Source: Cyanobium sp. Tous-M-B4
GTDB taxonomy: Bacteria; Cyanobacteriota; Cyanobacteriia; PCC-6307; Cyanobiaceae
Length of the DNA: 64,000 nucleotides
Reading direction: 5' to 3'
Assembly (NCBI RefSeq): GCF_024345395.1
Contig: NZ_JAGQBA010000002.1
Span: 496,001-560,000, forward strand
The translations under genes and the position numbers were made by a program. The notes under the pieces are model-generated. The model had not been told where the DNA came from and did no database searches. It worked only from the letters and a program-made list of their open reading frames with translations. Below, in pieces: positions 34,180-42,974 of this stretch; the stretch's first letter is position 1; each line of letters opens with the position of its first letter.

Positions 34180-34905
34180 TTAAGACCCGGTTAGGGCTGG
34201 GAGTGGTGGTGGCGCCCCCAGAAGCGAGCCCCGCAACAGCCAGAGGCTCTCGCCCTGCTGCCAGAAGAGCCAAAGCTGATCCCCATCTATTAGGGAGCGG
34301 CCATGCAGCTCAGCGAGGGCCAGGGGCGCGGCAGCGCTAGAGCTGCTGAGGCGGAGGCTGATGTCTTCGGGCAAGGTGCCCAGGCTCGCTGGCAACTCCT
34401 GCTCCTTGCCTCGGTCCCAAAGGGCTAGAAGGGCACGCTCCTGGCCGGGAAGCAGCCACCACTGGCGCCGCTGCAGGGCCACCAAGGCGGCGCCAGCCTC
34501 CCTGGGCCGCCCACCCATGGCCACTTGCCTCGCCAGGCGAAATGCCTCACTGGGCTTCCGCGGCAGGCCTGCGGAGTTGCTTGTAACAGGCGGCCCGCTA
34601 GCTGTGGCAACGGGCTGGCGGCGGCTCTGCTCGCTTTGGGAGTCGCCGGCGAAAGCACCCGCGGGCAGGCTGGAGGGTGGCGGCGGCGGCAGGCCTGCCA
34701 GACCTTGCAGCGGAATCGTGGCCAGGGAGCTAGTCGCGGCTAAGCCTGGCGCCGTGCGGCTCCAGCGCAGCAGGGTGGCCGTGTCCTCTGCCAGTACGGC
34801 CCGGCGAGCGCGGCGGCCATCGCTGCCAGGCTGGGGCAGGGCCATCAGCAGCAGCAACTGGCAAATAAGGGCGGCCAGCAGAGCAGGTGCCCAGCGCCGC
34901 ACCAT
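34180..34905 (-). CDS. TonB-like protein with Pro-rich linker
   Basis: A 241-residue protein with a single N-terminal membrane helix (RRWAPALLAALICQLLLLMALP), a Ser/Pro-rich middle with GLPPPPPSSLPAGAF, and a C-terminal domain of about 100 residues rich in Arg, Trp and Leu (REAGAALVALQRRQWWLLPG and DGDQLWLFWQQGESLWLLRG). The layout and its place after ExbB and two ExbD genes suggest a TonB-like energy transducer, but the C-terminal domain does not show the classical TonB motif. It starts four bases after the second ExbD-like gene. Functional name is an inference. Confidence 0.6.
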   Translation of the reverse strand: MVRRWAPALLAALICQLLLLMALPQPGSDGRRARRAVLAEDTATLLRWSRTAPGLAATSSLATIPLQGLAGLPPPPPSSLPAGAFAGDSQSEQSRRQPVATASGPPVTSNSAGLPRKPSEAFRLARQVAMGGRPREAGAALVALQRRQWWLLPGQERALLALWDRGKEQELPASLGTLPEDISLRLSSSSAAAPLALAELHGRSLIDGDQLWLFWQQGESLWLLRGSLLGAPPPLPALTGS

Positions 34906-34909
34906 CGGC

Positions 34910-35272
34910 TCAGCCAGCTTTGGGTGTAGGTGCAGGAAGTTGGATTTCAAGGTGCAGCGGCAAGGAATCGAGCTGGCTGAGCAGGCGGCGCACGTCGCCC
35001 CAGGGGGTGTCGGGATCGGGCACGATCCGCAGGCGATTCGCCCTGCTGCGCAGGGCCGGAGCGGCAAGCAAGCGCCGCAGCTCGGCGGCGGCAATGGGCT
35101 GGTTCCAGAGCCTCAGGCCACCATCGGCAGCGAGGTGCAAGCTGATTACCCCCTGGGCCAGCGGGCGCTGCAGCCTCACCTGGGGCAGCAGCAGCAGGCC
35201 TAGGGAAAAGGCGCATAGTGCTGTTGCCAGCAGCGCATGGGAGAAGGGTTGCAGCAGCCAGGCTCGCTTCAC
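34910..35272 (-). CDS. ExbD/TolR-like protein (second copy)
   Basis: A 120-residue inner-membrane protein with one N-terminal helix (LLATALCAFSLGLLLLPQV) and a periplasmic alpha-beta domain: ISLHLAADGGLRLWNQPI, then AAELRRLLAA and DTPWGDVRRLLSQLDSLPL. This is the ExbD/TolR pattern. The Asp usually placed in the membrane helix is not present, so proton coupling may rest on the other copy or be altered. The GTG at 35272 overlaps the preceding stop (GTGA); an upstream start at 35329 is less likely. Confidence 0.65.
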   Translation of the reverse strand: MKRAWLLQPFSHALLATALCAFSLGLLLLPQVRLQRPLAQGVISLHLAADGGLRLWNQPIAAAELRRLLAAPALRSRANRLRIVPDPDTPWGDVRRLLSQLDSLPLHLEIQLPAPTPKAG

Positions 35273-35655
35273 CGCTTTCCTCCCGGCCACTCCACCAGCA
35301 CCGGCAAGCGGGAGTGGTGCTGCAACCAATCGAGAGAGGCGGCAACCTCAGCGCTGGCCAAGCCAGCAGAGGGCTGGAAACGCACAGCCACCACCGCGGA
35401 CGGGCGGGCCTGCAGTTGGCGAAGCAGGCTCTCATCGGCTTGGGGGGCACCGTTGAGAATCCAGCGGCCGGATGCGGCGCGGGCCACAACCAACACATCG
35501 CCGCCGCCAACGGCGGGTTCGGGGTGCAGTCGCAGCTTGGCTTGCTGCACCAGGCTGGGCAGGGCAGCAACCGCCAGCAACACGGTGATGGTGGTTGCCA
35601 CCAGGGGCACCAAGGCGGTTAAGGGCCCTGGATGTGCGGCGCTTGGCTGCTGCAT
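35269..35655 (-). CDS. ExbD/TolR-like protein (first copy)
   Basis: A 128-residue inner-membrane protein with one helix near the N-terminus (LTALVPLVATTITVLLAVAAL) and a periplasmic domain with GDVLVVARAASGRWILNGAPQ, ESLLRQLQARPSAVVAVRFQ and SLDWLQHHSRLPVLV, as in ExbD/TolR. As in the second copy, the acidic residue expected in the ExbD membrane helix is not obvious. The ATG at 35655 overlaps the ExbB-like stop (ATGA); one at 35670 is also in frame. Confidence 0.68.
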   Translation of the reverse strand: MQQPSAAHPGPLTALVPLVATTITVLLAVAALPSLVQQAKLRLHPEPAVGGGDVLVVARAASGRWILNGAPQADESLLRQLQARPSAVVAVRFQPSAGLASAEVAASLDWLQHHSRLPVLVEWPGGKR

Positions 35656-36191
35656 CAGGGGTTGGCGCAATGACGCAACTGCCAGCGGCGCAGCCCCTGG
35701 TTGAGCAACAGCAACGCCATCGCCACAAAAGTGATCTGCAGACCAAGCAGCGTGGGAAGCAGCACGTCGCCGTAGCCCGCTAAGGGAGCGCCGGGCGGCA
35801 GCAGCAGCTGGCTGCCTAGTTGCTTCAGCACCGCCATTAGGCCAGCCGTCGTGCCGATCAGGCCCAGCAGCGGAGCCAGCACCACTGCTGCCTGCAGCAA
35901 GGGCTCACCCCAAGCCATCTGGTGGTCGCAGTCGTCAAGCAACTGATGGCGCTGCCGCCAGGAACGGCGACCACGGGCAAACCAGCGCCACCAAAATGCA
36001 CCCCGATCAAATCCCACGGTGAATACCGCCACCGATAAAACCAGCAGGGGCACAGCTACGGGTCCGCAGGCCTTCCACAGGGACAGGAAGGAAGCCATGG
36101 CTCTTGCCAACTGGGGCGAGGATATGGAGCGCTTGGGGCCACCGCCGGTATCGCCCCTGCTTGACATGGGGCCCGGGTCGGGCGCCTGCAC
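35655..36191 (-). CDS. ExbB/TolQ/MotA-family proton channel protein
   Basis: A protein of up to 178 residues with three hydrophobic segments: VAVPLLVLSVAVFTVGFDRG near the N-terminus, LLQAAVVLAPLLGLIGTTAGLM in the middle and LPTLLGLQITFVAMALLLLN near the end. The middle segment carries the ExbB hallmark APLLGLIGTTAGLM. It should form the proton-conducting core with the ExbD-like proteins. The start is uncertain: ATG at 36191, or another at 36098 that begins closer to the first helix. First gene of a four-gene run with overlapping or near-overlapping stops and starts. Confidence 0.82.
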   Translation of the reverse strand: MQAPDPGPMSSRGDTGGGPKRSISSPQLARAMASFLSLWKACGPVAVPLLVLSVAVFTVGFDRGAFWWRWFARGRRSWRQRHQLLDDCDHQMAWGEPLLQAAVVLAPLLGLIGTTAGLMAVLKQLGSQLLLPPGAPLAGYGDVLLPTLLGLQITFVAMALLLLNQGLRRWQLRHCANP

Positions 36192-36200
36192 GGCTTAAAA

Positions 36201-36257
36201 GTTGATCTGCTTACAGATTGATCGGTTTAAAGATTGATCGACTTAAAGATTGATCGG
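36201..36257 (-). repeat. 16-bp direct repeats at the prfC 3' end
   Basis: Units of gattgatcgRYttaaa occur at 36216-36231, 36232-36247 and (partly) 36248-36257, with a degenerate copy at 36201-36215. The repeats span the prfC stop codon, so part of the array encodes its last residues. Confidence 0.8.
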
Positions 36258-37883
36258 CTCCACTCCGCTCACCACCGGCGCCACGGCGCTCAGCTCCAGT
36301 TCCGGGTGCTCCTCCGCCAGCTGACCCAGGTTCCAGCTGTTCTTGAACAGCAGCACCGGCCGATTCCAGGCATCTCGCACCGTCTTGCAATTAAAGATCC
36401 GCCCCACCTGCTCCAGGGCTGGCCAGCCGCCCGCCACCCAGCGAGCTACCGCAAAACCGAGCGGTTCAAGCCGCGTCTGCACGCCGTATTCGTGCTCAAG
36501 CCGGTATTGCACCACCTCCAGTTGCAGCTGGCCAACTGCCGCCAGAATCGGATCGCGCTTGCTTTCATCTGTGTCGTAGAGGATTTGCACCGCCCCCTCC
36601 TCGCGCAGCTCATTGACGCCCTTGCGGAAACTCTTGAACGCCGATGGGTTGGGGTTGCGCAACCAGGCAAAGATCTCCGGCGAGAAGCAAGGAATCCCCT
36701 CGTATTCCACCTTCTGGCCGAGATAAAGGGTGTCGCCAATGGCGAACATGCCGGGGTTGTTGAGGCCGATCACATCGCCGGGGTAGGCGTCCTCCACCAC
36801 TTCCCGGTCCTGACCGAACAGCTTCTGGGGGCGCGATAGGCGAATGGCCTTGCCGGTGCGGGCGTGCTGCACCGTCATGTCCTTTTCAAACTTGCCGCTG
36901 CACACCCGCACAAAGGCCACCCGGTCGCGGTGGCGCGGATCCATGTTGGCCTGCAGCTTGAACACAAAGCCGCTGAAACCTGGGCCGATCGGGTCGATCT
37001 CACCGGCATTGCTGGCGCGGCCCACCGGCTTCTGGGCGAGCTCCAAAAAGGCATCAAGAAACGGCCGCACGCCGAAGTTGGTCATCGCCGAACCAAAGAA
37101 AACGGGCGAGAGCTCACCGGCGTGCACCAGCTCTAGGTCGAGGTCGGCGCCAGCCCCCTCCAGCAACTCCAGTTCCTCAAGGGCCTGAGCCAGGAGCTCC
37201 GGCTCCACGGCCCCCATATCGCGGGCCTCCTGCACCGTGAGCAGCTTTTCCTCGCTCTGGCGGCCGCGCTCGGCGCGCTGAAACAGGATCACGTCGTGGC
37301 TGCGGCGATCGATCACGCCGCGAAAGCGGTCGCCGCTGCCGATCGGCCAGTTCACCGGCCAGCAGGCCAGGCCCAGCTCCTGCTCGATCTCATCGAGCAG
37401 CTCCAGGGGCTCGCGCCCAGGCCGGTCCATCTTGTTGATGAAGGTGAAAATCGGGATGCGCCGCATGCGGCACACCTCAAACAATTTGCGTGTCTGGGGC
37501 TCCAGGCCCTTGGCCGCGTCTTCCAGCATCACCGCGTTATCGGCGGCGGCCAGGGTGCGATAGGTGTCTTCTGAGAAGTCCTGGTGGCCAGGGGTATCCA
37601 GCAGGTTGATCGTGCTGCCGCTGTAGTCGAACTGCAGCACCGTTGAAGTGATCGAGATGCCGCGCTGCTTCTCGAGCTCCATCCAGTCAGAGGTCACCTT
37701 GCGCTGCTCCCCCTTGGCCTTCACGGCGCCGGCCTGCTGGATCGCGCCCCCGTAGAGCAGCAGTTTCTCGGTGAGGGTCGTTTTGCCCGCGTCTGGGTGG
37801 GAAATGATCGCGAAGTTGCGCCGCCGGGCCACGGCCTCGGCCAGGGCCTGCAGTTCGGGAGTGCTGCTTGTGCTGCTGATCAT
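36243..37883 (-). CDS. prfC: Peptide chain release factor 3
   Basis: A 546-residue translational GTPase that frees RF1 and RF2 from the ribosome after termination. GTPase motifs are G1 [19 protein letters not shown], a G2/switch region with [12 protein letters not shown]3 [16 protein letters not shown] and G4 NKMDRPGR. Domain II and III motifs ([38 protein letters not shown]) match RF3 rather than EF-G, BipA or LepA. Its stop lies within a short direct-repeat array. It follows the methyltransferase gene by 21 bases. Confidence 0.96.
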   Translation of the reverse strand: MISSTSSTPELQALAEAVARRRNFAIISHPDAGKTTLTEKLLLYGGAIQQAGAVKAKGEQRKVTSDWMELEKQRGISITSTVLQFDYSGSTINLLDTPGHQDFSEDTYRTLAAADNAVMLEDAAKGLEPQTRKLFEVCRMRRIPIFTFINKMDRPGREPLELLDEIEQELGLACWPVNWPIGSGDRFRGVIDRRSHDVILFQRAERGRQSEEKLLTVQEARDMGAVEPELLAQALEELELLEGAGADLDLELVHAGELSPVFFGSAMTNFGVRPFLDAFLELAQKPVGRASNAGEIDPIGPGFSGFVFKLQANMDPRHRDRVAFVRVCSGKFEKDMTVQHARTGKAIRLSRPQKLFGQDREVVEDAYPGDVIGLNNPGMFAIGDTLYLGQKVEYEGIPCFSPEIFAWLRNPNPSAFKSFRKGVNELREEGAVQILYDTDESKRDPILAAVGQLQLEVVQYRLEHEYGVQTRLEPLGFAVARWVAGGWPALEQVGRIFNCKTVRDAWNRPVLLFKNSWNLGQLAEEHPELELSAVAPVVSGVEPINL

Positions 37884-37904
37884 CAGCTCAGCCTGCCAGG
37901 CCGC

Positions 37905-38582
37905 TTAGTTGAGCCGGCCCCATACCTCCAAGTAGCGCTCCTGCCGCGGCGCCACCTGGAGCTGGGCGGCCAGCCCGGCCTGCTCCAGCTGCTGCTGCAC
38001 CTCCTCTGGGGTGAAGGCCGCATGCAGGGAAGCGCGGTAGTCGCGCCGCAGCACCTCGGGCGCTCCTTCCATCTCGGAAACCACCAGCGCCTCCACCGCC
38101 TCGGCGTTATCGGGGCGCCGCAGGTCTTGGACATAAACAAACGCCCCTGGGGAGCCGAGCTGGGTCACCGTCTGCCAGAGCACCGCCGGATCATGCAGGT
38201 GGTGCAACAGGCTGTTGCACACCACCGCTGAGAAGTGGGCTTCGAGTTCGCCTGCGATAGCAAGGGGCAGCAGCGCCTGCTTAAAGCGCAGCCGAGCCGC
38301 CAGATCCGGCGACGCTCCGGCCAGGCGCTCGCGCGCCACCGCCAGCATCCGCGGCGCCCCGTCGATCCCTAAAACCTTTGCAGCAGGCCAGCGAGCGGCC
38401 AGAAGCAAGCTGATGTTGCCCGGGCCGCAGCCCAGATCCACCAAGGCCGTGCCGGGGTCATCACCGCAGAGCTGGGCCAGCCTCTCCACCATCGCCGCAT
38501 CGGAGGTGGCGAAATCGGCCTGGGCATAGGCCAGCACCTGGCCTGCCTTGTCCATCAGCTCCGGCTCCGGAATGCGCTGCAT
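37905..38582 (-). CDS. SAM-dependent class I methyltransferase
   Basis: A 225-residue Rossmann methyltransferase. The SAM-binding glycine loop is [15 protein letters not shown] near residue 49, followed by the acidic ribose-binding site VLGIDGAP and the post-I motif [26 protein letters not shown]. The final part (YLEVWGRLN) matches trans-aconitate or small-molecule methyltransferase-like proteins. Substrate cannot be read. Its start is divergent from nrdJ, 130 bases away. Confidence 0.82.
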   Translation of the reverse strand: MQRIPEPELMDKAGQVLAYAQADFATSDAAMVERLAQLCGDDPGTALVDLGCGPGNISLLLAARWPAAKVLGIDGAPRMLAVARERLAGASPDLAARLRFKQALLPLAIAGELEAHFSAVVCNSLLHHLHDPAVLWQTVTQLGSPGAFVYVQDLRRPDNAEAVEALVVSEMEGAPEVLRRDYRASLHAAFTPEEVQQQLEQAGLAAQLQVAPRQERYLEVWGRLN

Positions 38583-38712
38583 CGAAATTCAAGATTTCCT
38601 GATCCACTGTGGCGCAGCCTTGCTGGGCAGCGCACTGTCGCTGGTGTCTACCAGATGTTGCACACCCCACCGGTGGCGTTATGGTTCGGCTCACCTTCGG
38701 GCCGTACTGCCT

Positions 38713-41100
38713 GTGACGCTCTCAGCCACGCCCCCTACAGCCGCCAGTCAGAACGCCGAAGCTGCGGCGGCTGAAAAGGCTTTTGCCGCCGCCAGCGGCA
38801 GTCCGGCGGGCGAGGCCCTCGATTTCCCGGCCACCGCCCCTGCTGCCAACCCGGTCTTCTACCGGACCTACAGCCGCAAGACCGAGACCGGCAGGGAAAG
38901 CTGGCACCAAGTAGCTGAGCGCAACCTCGGCGGTCTGAGCAAGCTGGGCAACCTCAGCGATGCGGAGGTGGAGTTGATGCGCCGCATGCAGCAGCAGCAG
39001 AAAGCACTTCCTTCAGGGCGCTGGCTGTGGATCGGCGGCACCGAATGGATCGAGCAACAGCAAAACTTCTCTGGCGCCTACAACTGCACCTCCACCAACC
39101 TGGTGGACTGGGAAGCCTTCGGTCTGATGATGGACCTGGCGATGATGGGCTGCGGCACCGGCGCCATCATCGAGCCCCATCTGATTGGGCGCTTGCCGGC
39201 GGTGCGCAACCGGCTCAGCATCGCCGCTGTGACCGATATCGGTGCCACCCCGGCTGGCCAACGCCAAGAGCACACCAGCCACAGCATCGAGGCCAACCGG
39301 GTTGCCATCAAGGTGGGTGACACCCGCCGCGGCTGGGTGGACAGCTACCAGCTGCTGCTCAATCTCTGCAGCGACGAGCGCTTTGACCCCGCCAGCCCGA
39401 TCGAGATCAGCGTCGATCTCTCCGACGTGCGGCCCGTGGGCGAAACCCTCAAGGGCTTCGGTGGCATGGCCAACCCGGTGAAACTCAAGGACCTTTACGG
39501 CCGCGTGGCCCAGATTCTCAATAAGGCCCAAGGCCGCCAGCTCACCTCGGTGGAGTGCTGCCTGCTGATCGATGAGGCTGCTGTCACGATCGTGGCCGGC
39601 AACATCCGCCGCAGCGCCGGCATGCGCCAGTTCTGCGCCGACGACAACTCCGCCGCCGGAGCGAAGGAGAACCTCTGGCAGCAGGACAGCGAGGGCAACT
39701 GGAGCATCGATCCGGAAAGGGATTCGCTGCGCATGGCCAACCACACCCGGGTCTTCCACAACCGGCCCGACCGGGCCACGGTGCTGGAGGCGGTTGTTAA
39801 GCAGTTCCAGAGCGGTGAGGGCGCGATCCAGTTCGCTCCTGAAGCCATCGCCCGCTCCAACGCCGACCTGCTGACCACCCCAGAGCTGCGCACAGAGTTC
39901 ATCGGCATCTATTGCGACCAAGGCCGCGAGCAAGCTGGCCGCTGGCTCACCACCCACCACCCCGAGATCAGCGCCGCCGAACTGGAGCACCGCTTGGGCC
40001 GCTACGGCCTCAACCCCTGCGGCGAGATCCTCGGCGCCGACTTCCACTGCAACCTGGCTGAAATCCACCTCAACCAGATCGACCCCGCCGATCTGGTGTC
40101 CCAGGAGGAGGCCTTCCGTGCTGCCGGCCTGGCCGTGGCCTGCCTGCTCAACCATCGCTTCGAGGTGGAGCGCTACCGCCAGAGCCGCGCCTGGGATCCG
40201 ATCGTGGGCGTGAGTTTCACCGGCCTATTTGACTTTTTTGTGCACGCCTTTGGCACGCCCTGGCTCACCTGGTGGGAAGCGGGACGGCCCAACACGGCCG
40301 AAGGCCTGGCCTTCAAGGCAAAGGAGGCCGAATTCCTGGGCCGCTGGAAGCAGATCGTCAATACGGCGGTTTGGGACTACTGCGATCGCCACGGCCTGCG
40401 CCGCCCCAACCGCTGCACCACCGTGCAGCCCGCCGGCACCAAGAGCCTGCTCACCGGAGCATCACCTGGCTGGCACCCCCCCAAAGCCCAGCGCTTCATC
40501 CGCCGCATCACCTTCCGCAAGAACGATCCGGTGGCCCTTGCCTGCATGGATTACGGCTACACAATCGTGCCCTCGCAAAGCGATAAGGACGAACAGGGCC
40601 GCCTGCTGGATGATGCGTTTGATCCCCGCTGCACCGAGTGGCTGGTGGAAATTCCCACCGAAGTGAGCTGGGCCAATATCCCAGGTGCCGACGCAGTTGA
40701 GATCAACAACTTCTCAGCTTTGGCTCAATTTGACTTCTACATGCAGGTGCAGAAGCACTACACAGCCCACAACACCTCAGCCACGGTCGAGTTCCGCGAA
40801 AACGAAATTGAACCACTAGCAGATGCAATTTATCAGGCAATCGATCAAGGTGAGGGCTACATCTCTGCTGCCCTATTGGCCCGTTTTGATGCCAATGCCA
40901 CCTTCCCGCGCCTGCCGTTTGAACCAATCGACCACGCCACCTACCTGCGTCTAAACGCTGAGGTGGCATCCCGTCGCAGCACCACTTGCTTCTTCGAAGC
41001 ATTACAGCGCTACGACCGTGGTGAGCTGGTGGAGGCAGGTCCAGCAGGCTGCGATTCAGATAAGTGCCTACTGCCTTTAGCTAAACCGGGCAACAACTAA
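38713..41100 (+). CDS. nrdJ: Class II (B12-dependent) ribonucleotide reductase
   Basis: A 795-residue adenosylcobalamin-dependent ribonucleoside-triphosphate reductase of the monomeric type, converting NTPs to dNTPs. Visible landmarks are CTSTNLVDWEAFGLMMDLAM with the first redox Cys, LNPCGEILGADFHCNLAEI with the catalytic Cys, TVQPAGTKSLLTGASPGWH, and a C-terminal CDSDKC that would re-reduce the active site. No intein interrupts the catalytic motifs. The GTG at 38713 is the best start; the frame opens earlier but those residues lie over the divergent methyltransferase start. No cobalamin riboswitch was recognised in the spacer. Confidence 0.92.
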   Translation: MTLSATPPTAASQNAEAAAAEKAFAAASGSPAGEALDFPATAPAANPVFYRTYSRKTETGRESWHQVAERNLGGLSKLGNLSDAEVELMRRMQQQQKALPSGRWLWIGGTEWIEQQQNFSGAYNCTSTNLVDWEAFGLMMDLAMMGCGTGAIIEPHLIGRLPAVRNRLSIAAVTDIGATPAGQRQEHTSHSIEANRVAIKVGDTRRGWVDSYQLLLNLCSDERFDPASPIEISVDLSDVRPVGETLKGFGGMANPVKLKDLYGRVAQILNKAQGRQLTSVECCLLIDEAAVTIVAGNIRRSAGMRQFCADDNSAAGAKENLWQQDSEGNWSIDPERDSLRMANHTRVFHNRPDRATVLEAVVKQFQSGEGAIQFAPEAIARSNADLLTTPELRTEFIGIYCDQGREQAGRWLTTHHPEISAAELEHRLGRYGLNPCGEILGADFHCNLAEIHLNQIDPADLVSQEEAFRAAGLAVACLLNHRFEVERYRQSRAWDPIVGVSFTGLFDFFVHAFGTPWLTWWEAGRPNTAEGLAFKAKEAEFLGRWKQIVNTAVWDYCDRHGLRRPNRCTTVQPAGTKSLLTGASPGWHPPKAQRFIRRITFRKNDPVALACMDYGYTIVPSQSDKDEQGRLLDDAFDPRCTEWLVEIPTEVSWANIPGADAVEINNFSALAQFDFYMQVQKHYTAHNTSATVEFRENEIEPLADAIYQAIDQGEGYISAALLARFDANATFPRLPFEPIDHATYLRLNAEVASRRSTTCFFEALQRYDRGELVEAGPAGCDSDKCLLPLAKPGNN

Positions 41101-41120
41101 GGCCTTCGCAGGCGCGAATG

Positions 41121-41939
41121 CTAAGAGGAGGGGGGATCGGCAATGATATACCGGTCCCTACCTGTTTGTTTAGAGATAAGCAAAGCGGCATCTGCCCTTT
41201 TATAGGTGTCTGTGTAGACCTCGCCAGGGGCACGCTCTGCTACTCCGATGCTTATCGTAGCTTGCAGCATATCTTCGCCCACCCGGATACGCAGGGCGCG
41301 TGTATTGGCCAGCATGCGATCAGCAATATCGGATGCTGTCGCTAGATCAGCATTAACGAGCAGGGCGAGAAATTCTTCGCCGCCCCAGCGGCCACAAGAG
41401 TCGTATTCTCTAAGGCTATGGGTAAAGGAATTGGCGAGCTCGATTAGCACCTGATCGCCTACATCATGGCCGTAAACATCATTGAAAAGCTTAAAGCGAT
41501 CCACGTCCATGGTGAGCAGGGAGTAGGTGCCTTCTTCCCTGGCTAGTCGCTCATCCTCAATTCGGCATCGCTCTGACATCAGGCGGCGATTTGGGATAGA
41601 GGTAAGTAAATCATGGGTGGAAGCTTCCCTTAGGGCCTTATTGAGGTCGTTCAGCATCGACTGGTAGCGATCTGAAATGCTGATTGCACGCTCAAGTGTG
41701 CGGATCTGACGGTCGTAGCGGCGTGAGAGGTTGCGCACCCGTTCTTGGACACCGCTTTGATAGCGATCCGAAATCTGGGTAATACGCTCTAACCTGGAAA
41801 CTTGCTGCCCCATCCTCTCCATCATTTCGGCTAAAGCTTCCCGCAAGGGATGGCCCAGGTAAGCCTCGTTTGCCAATAATTCTGCTACTCGATCGTCGAG
41901 CTCATCAGAGGGTTTGGAGTCGCCAGAATAAGGAGTCAT
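41121..41939 (-). CDS. siaD: SiaD-like diguanylate cyclase (GGDEF)
   Basis: A 272-residue protein that makes c-di-GMP from two GTP. The N-terminal 110 residues are polar and coiled-coil-like (RVRNLSRRYDRQIRTLERAIS, with a repeated ISDRYQS). The C-terminal GGDEF domain has DLLTSIPNRR, the active site CGRWGGEEF and an inhibitory-site motif RxxD five residues before it (REYD). There is no sensor or membrane segment, as in Pseudomonas SiaD, whose cyclase needs SiaC binding to a coiled coil. It is the last gene of a four-gene run with SiaA-, SiaB- and SiaC-like proteins, 12 bases after siaC. A stop-to-stop gap of 20 bases separates it from the convergent nrdJ. Confidence 0.88.
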   Translation of the reverse strand: MTPYSGDSKPSDELDDRVAELLANEAYLGHPLREALAEMMERMGQQVSRLERITQISDRYQSGVQERVRNLSRRYDRQIRTLERAISISDRYQSMLNDLNKALREASTHDLLTSIPNRRLMSERCRIEDERLAREEGTYSLLTMDVDRFKLFNDVYGHDVGDQVLIELANSFTHSLREYDSCGRWGGEEFLALLVNADLATASDIADRMLANTRALRIRVGEDMLQATISIGVAERAPGEVYTDTYKRADAALLISKQTGRDRYIIADPPSS

Positions 41940-41951
41940 GCTAGAGGGTCC

Positions 41952-42350
41952 TTAGACCACAACGGCCTCAATTGAAAAATCGAAAGTATAGTCTTCTTTG
42001 AATTCCTCGCCCAGCTCTGCGGAACGGGGATTGCGACTATCGTAAAACCAGCATACTGCAATTTGCTTGCCTTGATCGGCGGCATTTTGTAGCCGATCGA
42101 ATATGTCTATCATCGCCCTAATGCTACTTGTATTTAAGTAATTCAGTCTTAGCTCGATTTTTAGTGGTTGGGACCCAGAATGCAAAAAATCTTCAACCCA
42201 GCCAATGATATTGTCGAAAATTTCATAGGTGTTTTCCGGATAGGACTCGCCAGTCATCACCAGCACTCCGGTGTCCCATTCAGCCGTGACTGCAGGCGTG
42301 GACTGGGTTGGGGCCAGGCTCAGGTTTTTCTGGAATTCAGTGTTTGTCAT
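41952..42350 (-). CDS. siaC: SiaC-like partner-switch protein (DUF1987)
   Basis: A 132-residue member of the SiaC/DUF1987 family. In Pseudomonas aeruginosa SiaC, unphosphorylated, binds and activates the cyclase SiaD, and SiaB phosphorylates a Thr to stop it. The conserved site appears here as YLNTSSIRAM, with Thr74 in the place of the phosphorylated Thr. An N-terminal VLVMTGESYPENTYEIFD strand-helix segment and the end FDFSIEAVVV are also family-like. It starts 6 bases after siaB. Confidence 0.85.
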   Translation of the reverse strand: MTNTEFQKNLSLAPTQSTPAVTAEWDTGVLVMTGESYPENTYEIFDNIIGWVEDFLHSGSQPLKIELRLNYLNTSSIRAMIDIFDRLQNAADQGKQIAVCWFYDSRNPRSAELGEEFKEDYTFDFSIEAVVV

Positions 42351-42356
42351 GGCCGT

Positions 42357-42914
42357 TCAGATTGTTGCGCGTAGCGTGAAGAAGGCTTTGCCACCACCGA
42401 GCTCATCCAAGCTGGCCTGCAATGGCTCAGATGACTTGCGTGCAATATCAATCAGGCCGAGGCCCGCACCAGTTACCACACCTTCTTCACGGGGCTTGCG
42501 CAGTTGCTCTTTGTAGAGCGACTTGAGCTCTACCTTATCAAGCCTCCCCAAGGCCTCGACCCGATCCAATAGATGCTGGCCATCAGCAGTATCAACCATA
42601 TTTCCTGCCGAAACTACATATTTATCAACTCCAGTCTCTGCAATTACAACCGTAGCAGTGGCCTCTAGGTCACTGTAGGAGCGATTGGATGTATAGTGAC
42701 GAATATTCTGGCTCATCTTGATATAAACGCTAAAAACATCCATTGCTGAAGACATGCAATCTCTTGTTGTCTCGATGTGCTCCTTCAGCGCCACCCCAAT
42801 TTCGCCAATCAAACTTCTTGAAGTGGGGCCGTTAAAGCAGATCAAAATACGCTCATGCGTGAAGAAATCCCTAAGAGAGGAAAGGCTCCGGCTGGTTGTA
42901 AGGGCGCTGTCCAT
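42357..42914 (-). CDS. siaB: SiaB-family protein kinase
   Basis: A 185-residue protein of the SiaB/DUF6272 family, which phosphorylates SiaC in the studied Pseudomonas system. The sequence has ICFNGPTSRSLIGEIGVALK, a middle SVYIKMSQNIRHYTSNRSYS and the glycine-rich GVVTGAGLGLIDIARKSS resembling the G-box of GHKL ATP-binding folds. No membrane helix is seen. It is 60 bases after the phosphatase gene and 6 bases before siaC. Confidence 0.85.
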   Translation of the reverse strand: MDSALTTSRSLSSLRDFFTHERILICFNGPTSRSLIGEIGVALKEHIETTRDCMSSAMDVFSVYIKMSQNIRHYTSNRSYSDLEATATVVIAETGVDKYVVSAGNMVDTADGQHLLDRVEALGRLDKVELKSLYKEQLRKPREEGVVTGAGLGLIDIARKSSEPLQASLDELGGGKAFFTLRATI

Positions 42915-42974
42915 GGGCTTAATGCTTATTGCAATGTTAACACCAGAGCCTGATCGGGCTGGAACAGGGTCACG

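Noticed and set aside
34171-34192. Hairpin at the end of the TonB-like gene
   Set aside because: A good stem (ccgggt/acccgg) overlaps the stop codon, but no T-run follows on the minus strand.
38583-38712. Cobalamin riboswitch upstream of the B12-dependent nrdJ
   Set aside because: The 130-base spacer lacks a recognisable B12 box and its stems; only a chance ccactg-like piece is present.
38713-41100. Intein in nrdJ
   Set aside because: Class II reductases of cyanobacteria often carry inteins, but the catalytic motifs are uninterrupted and the length is ordinary.
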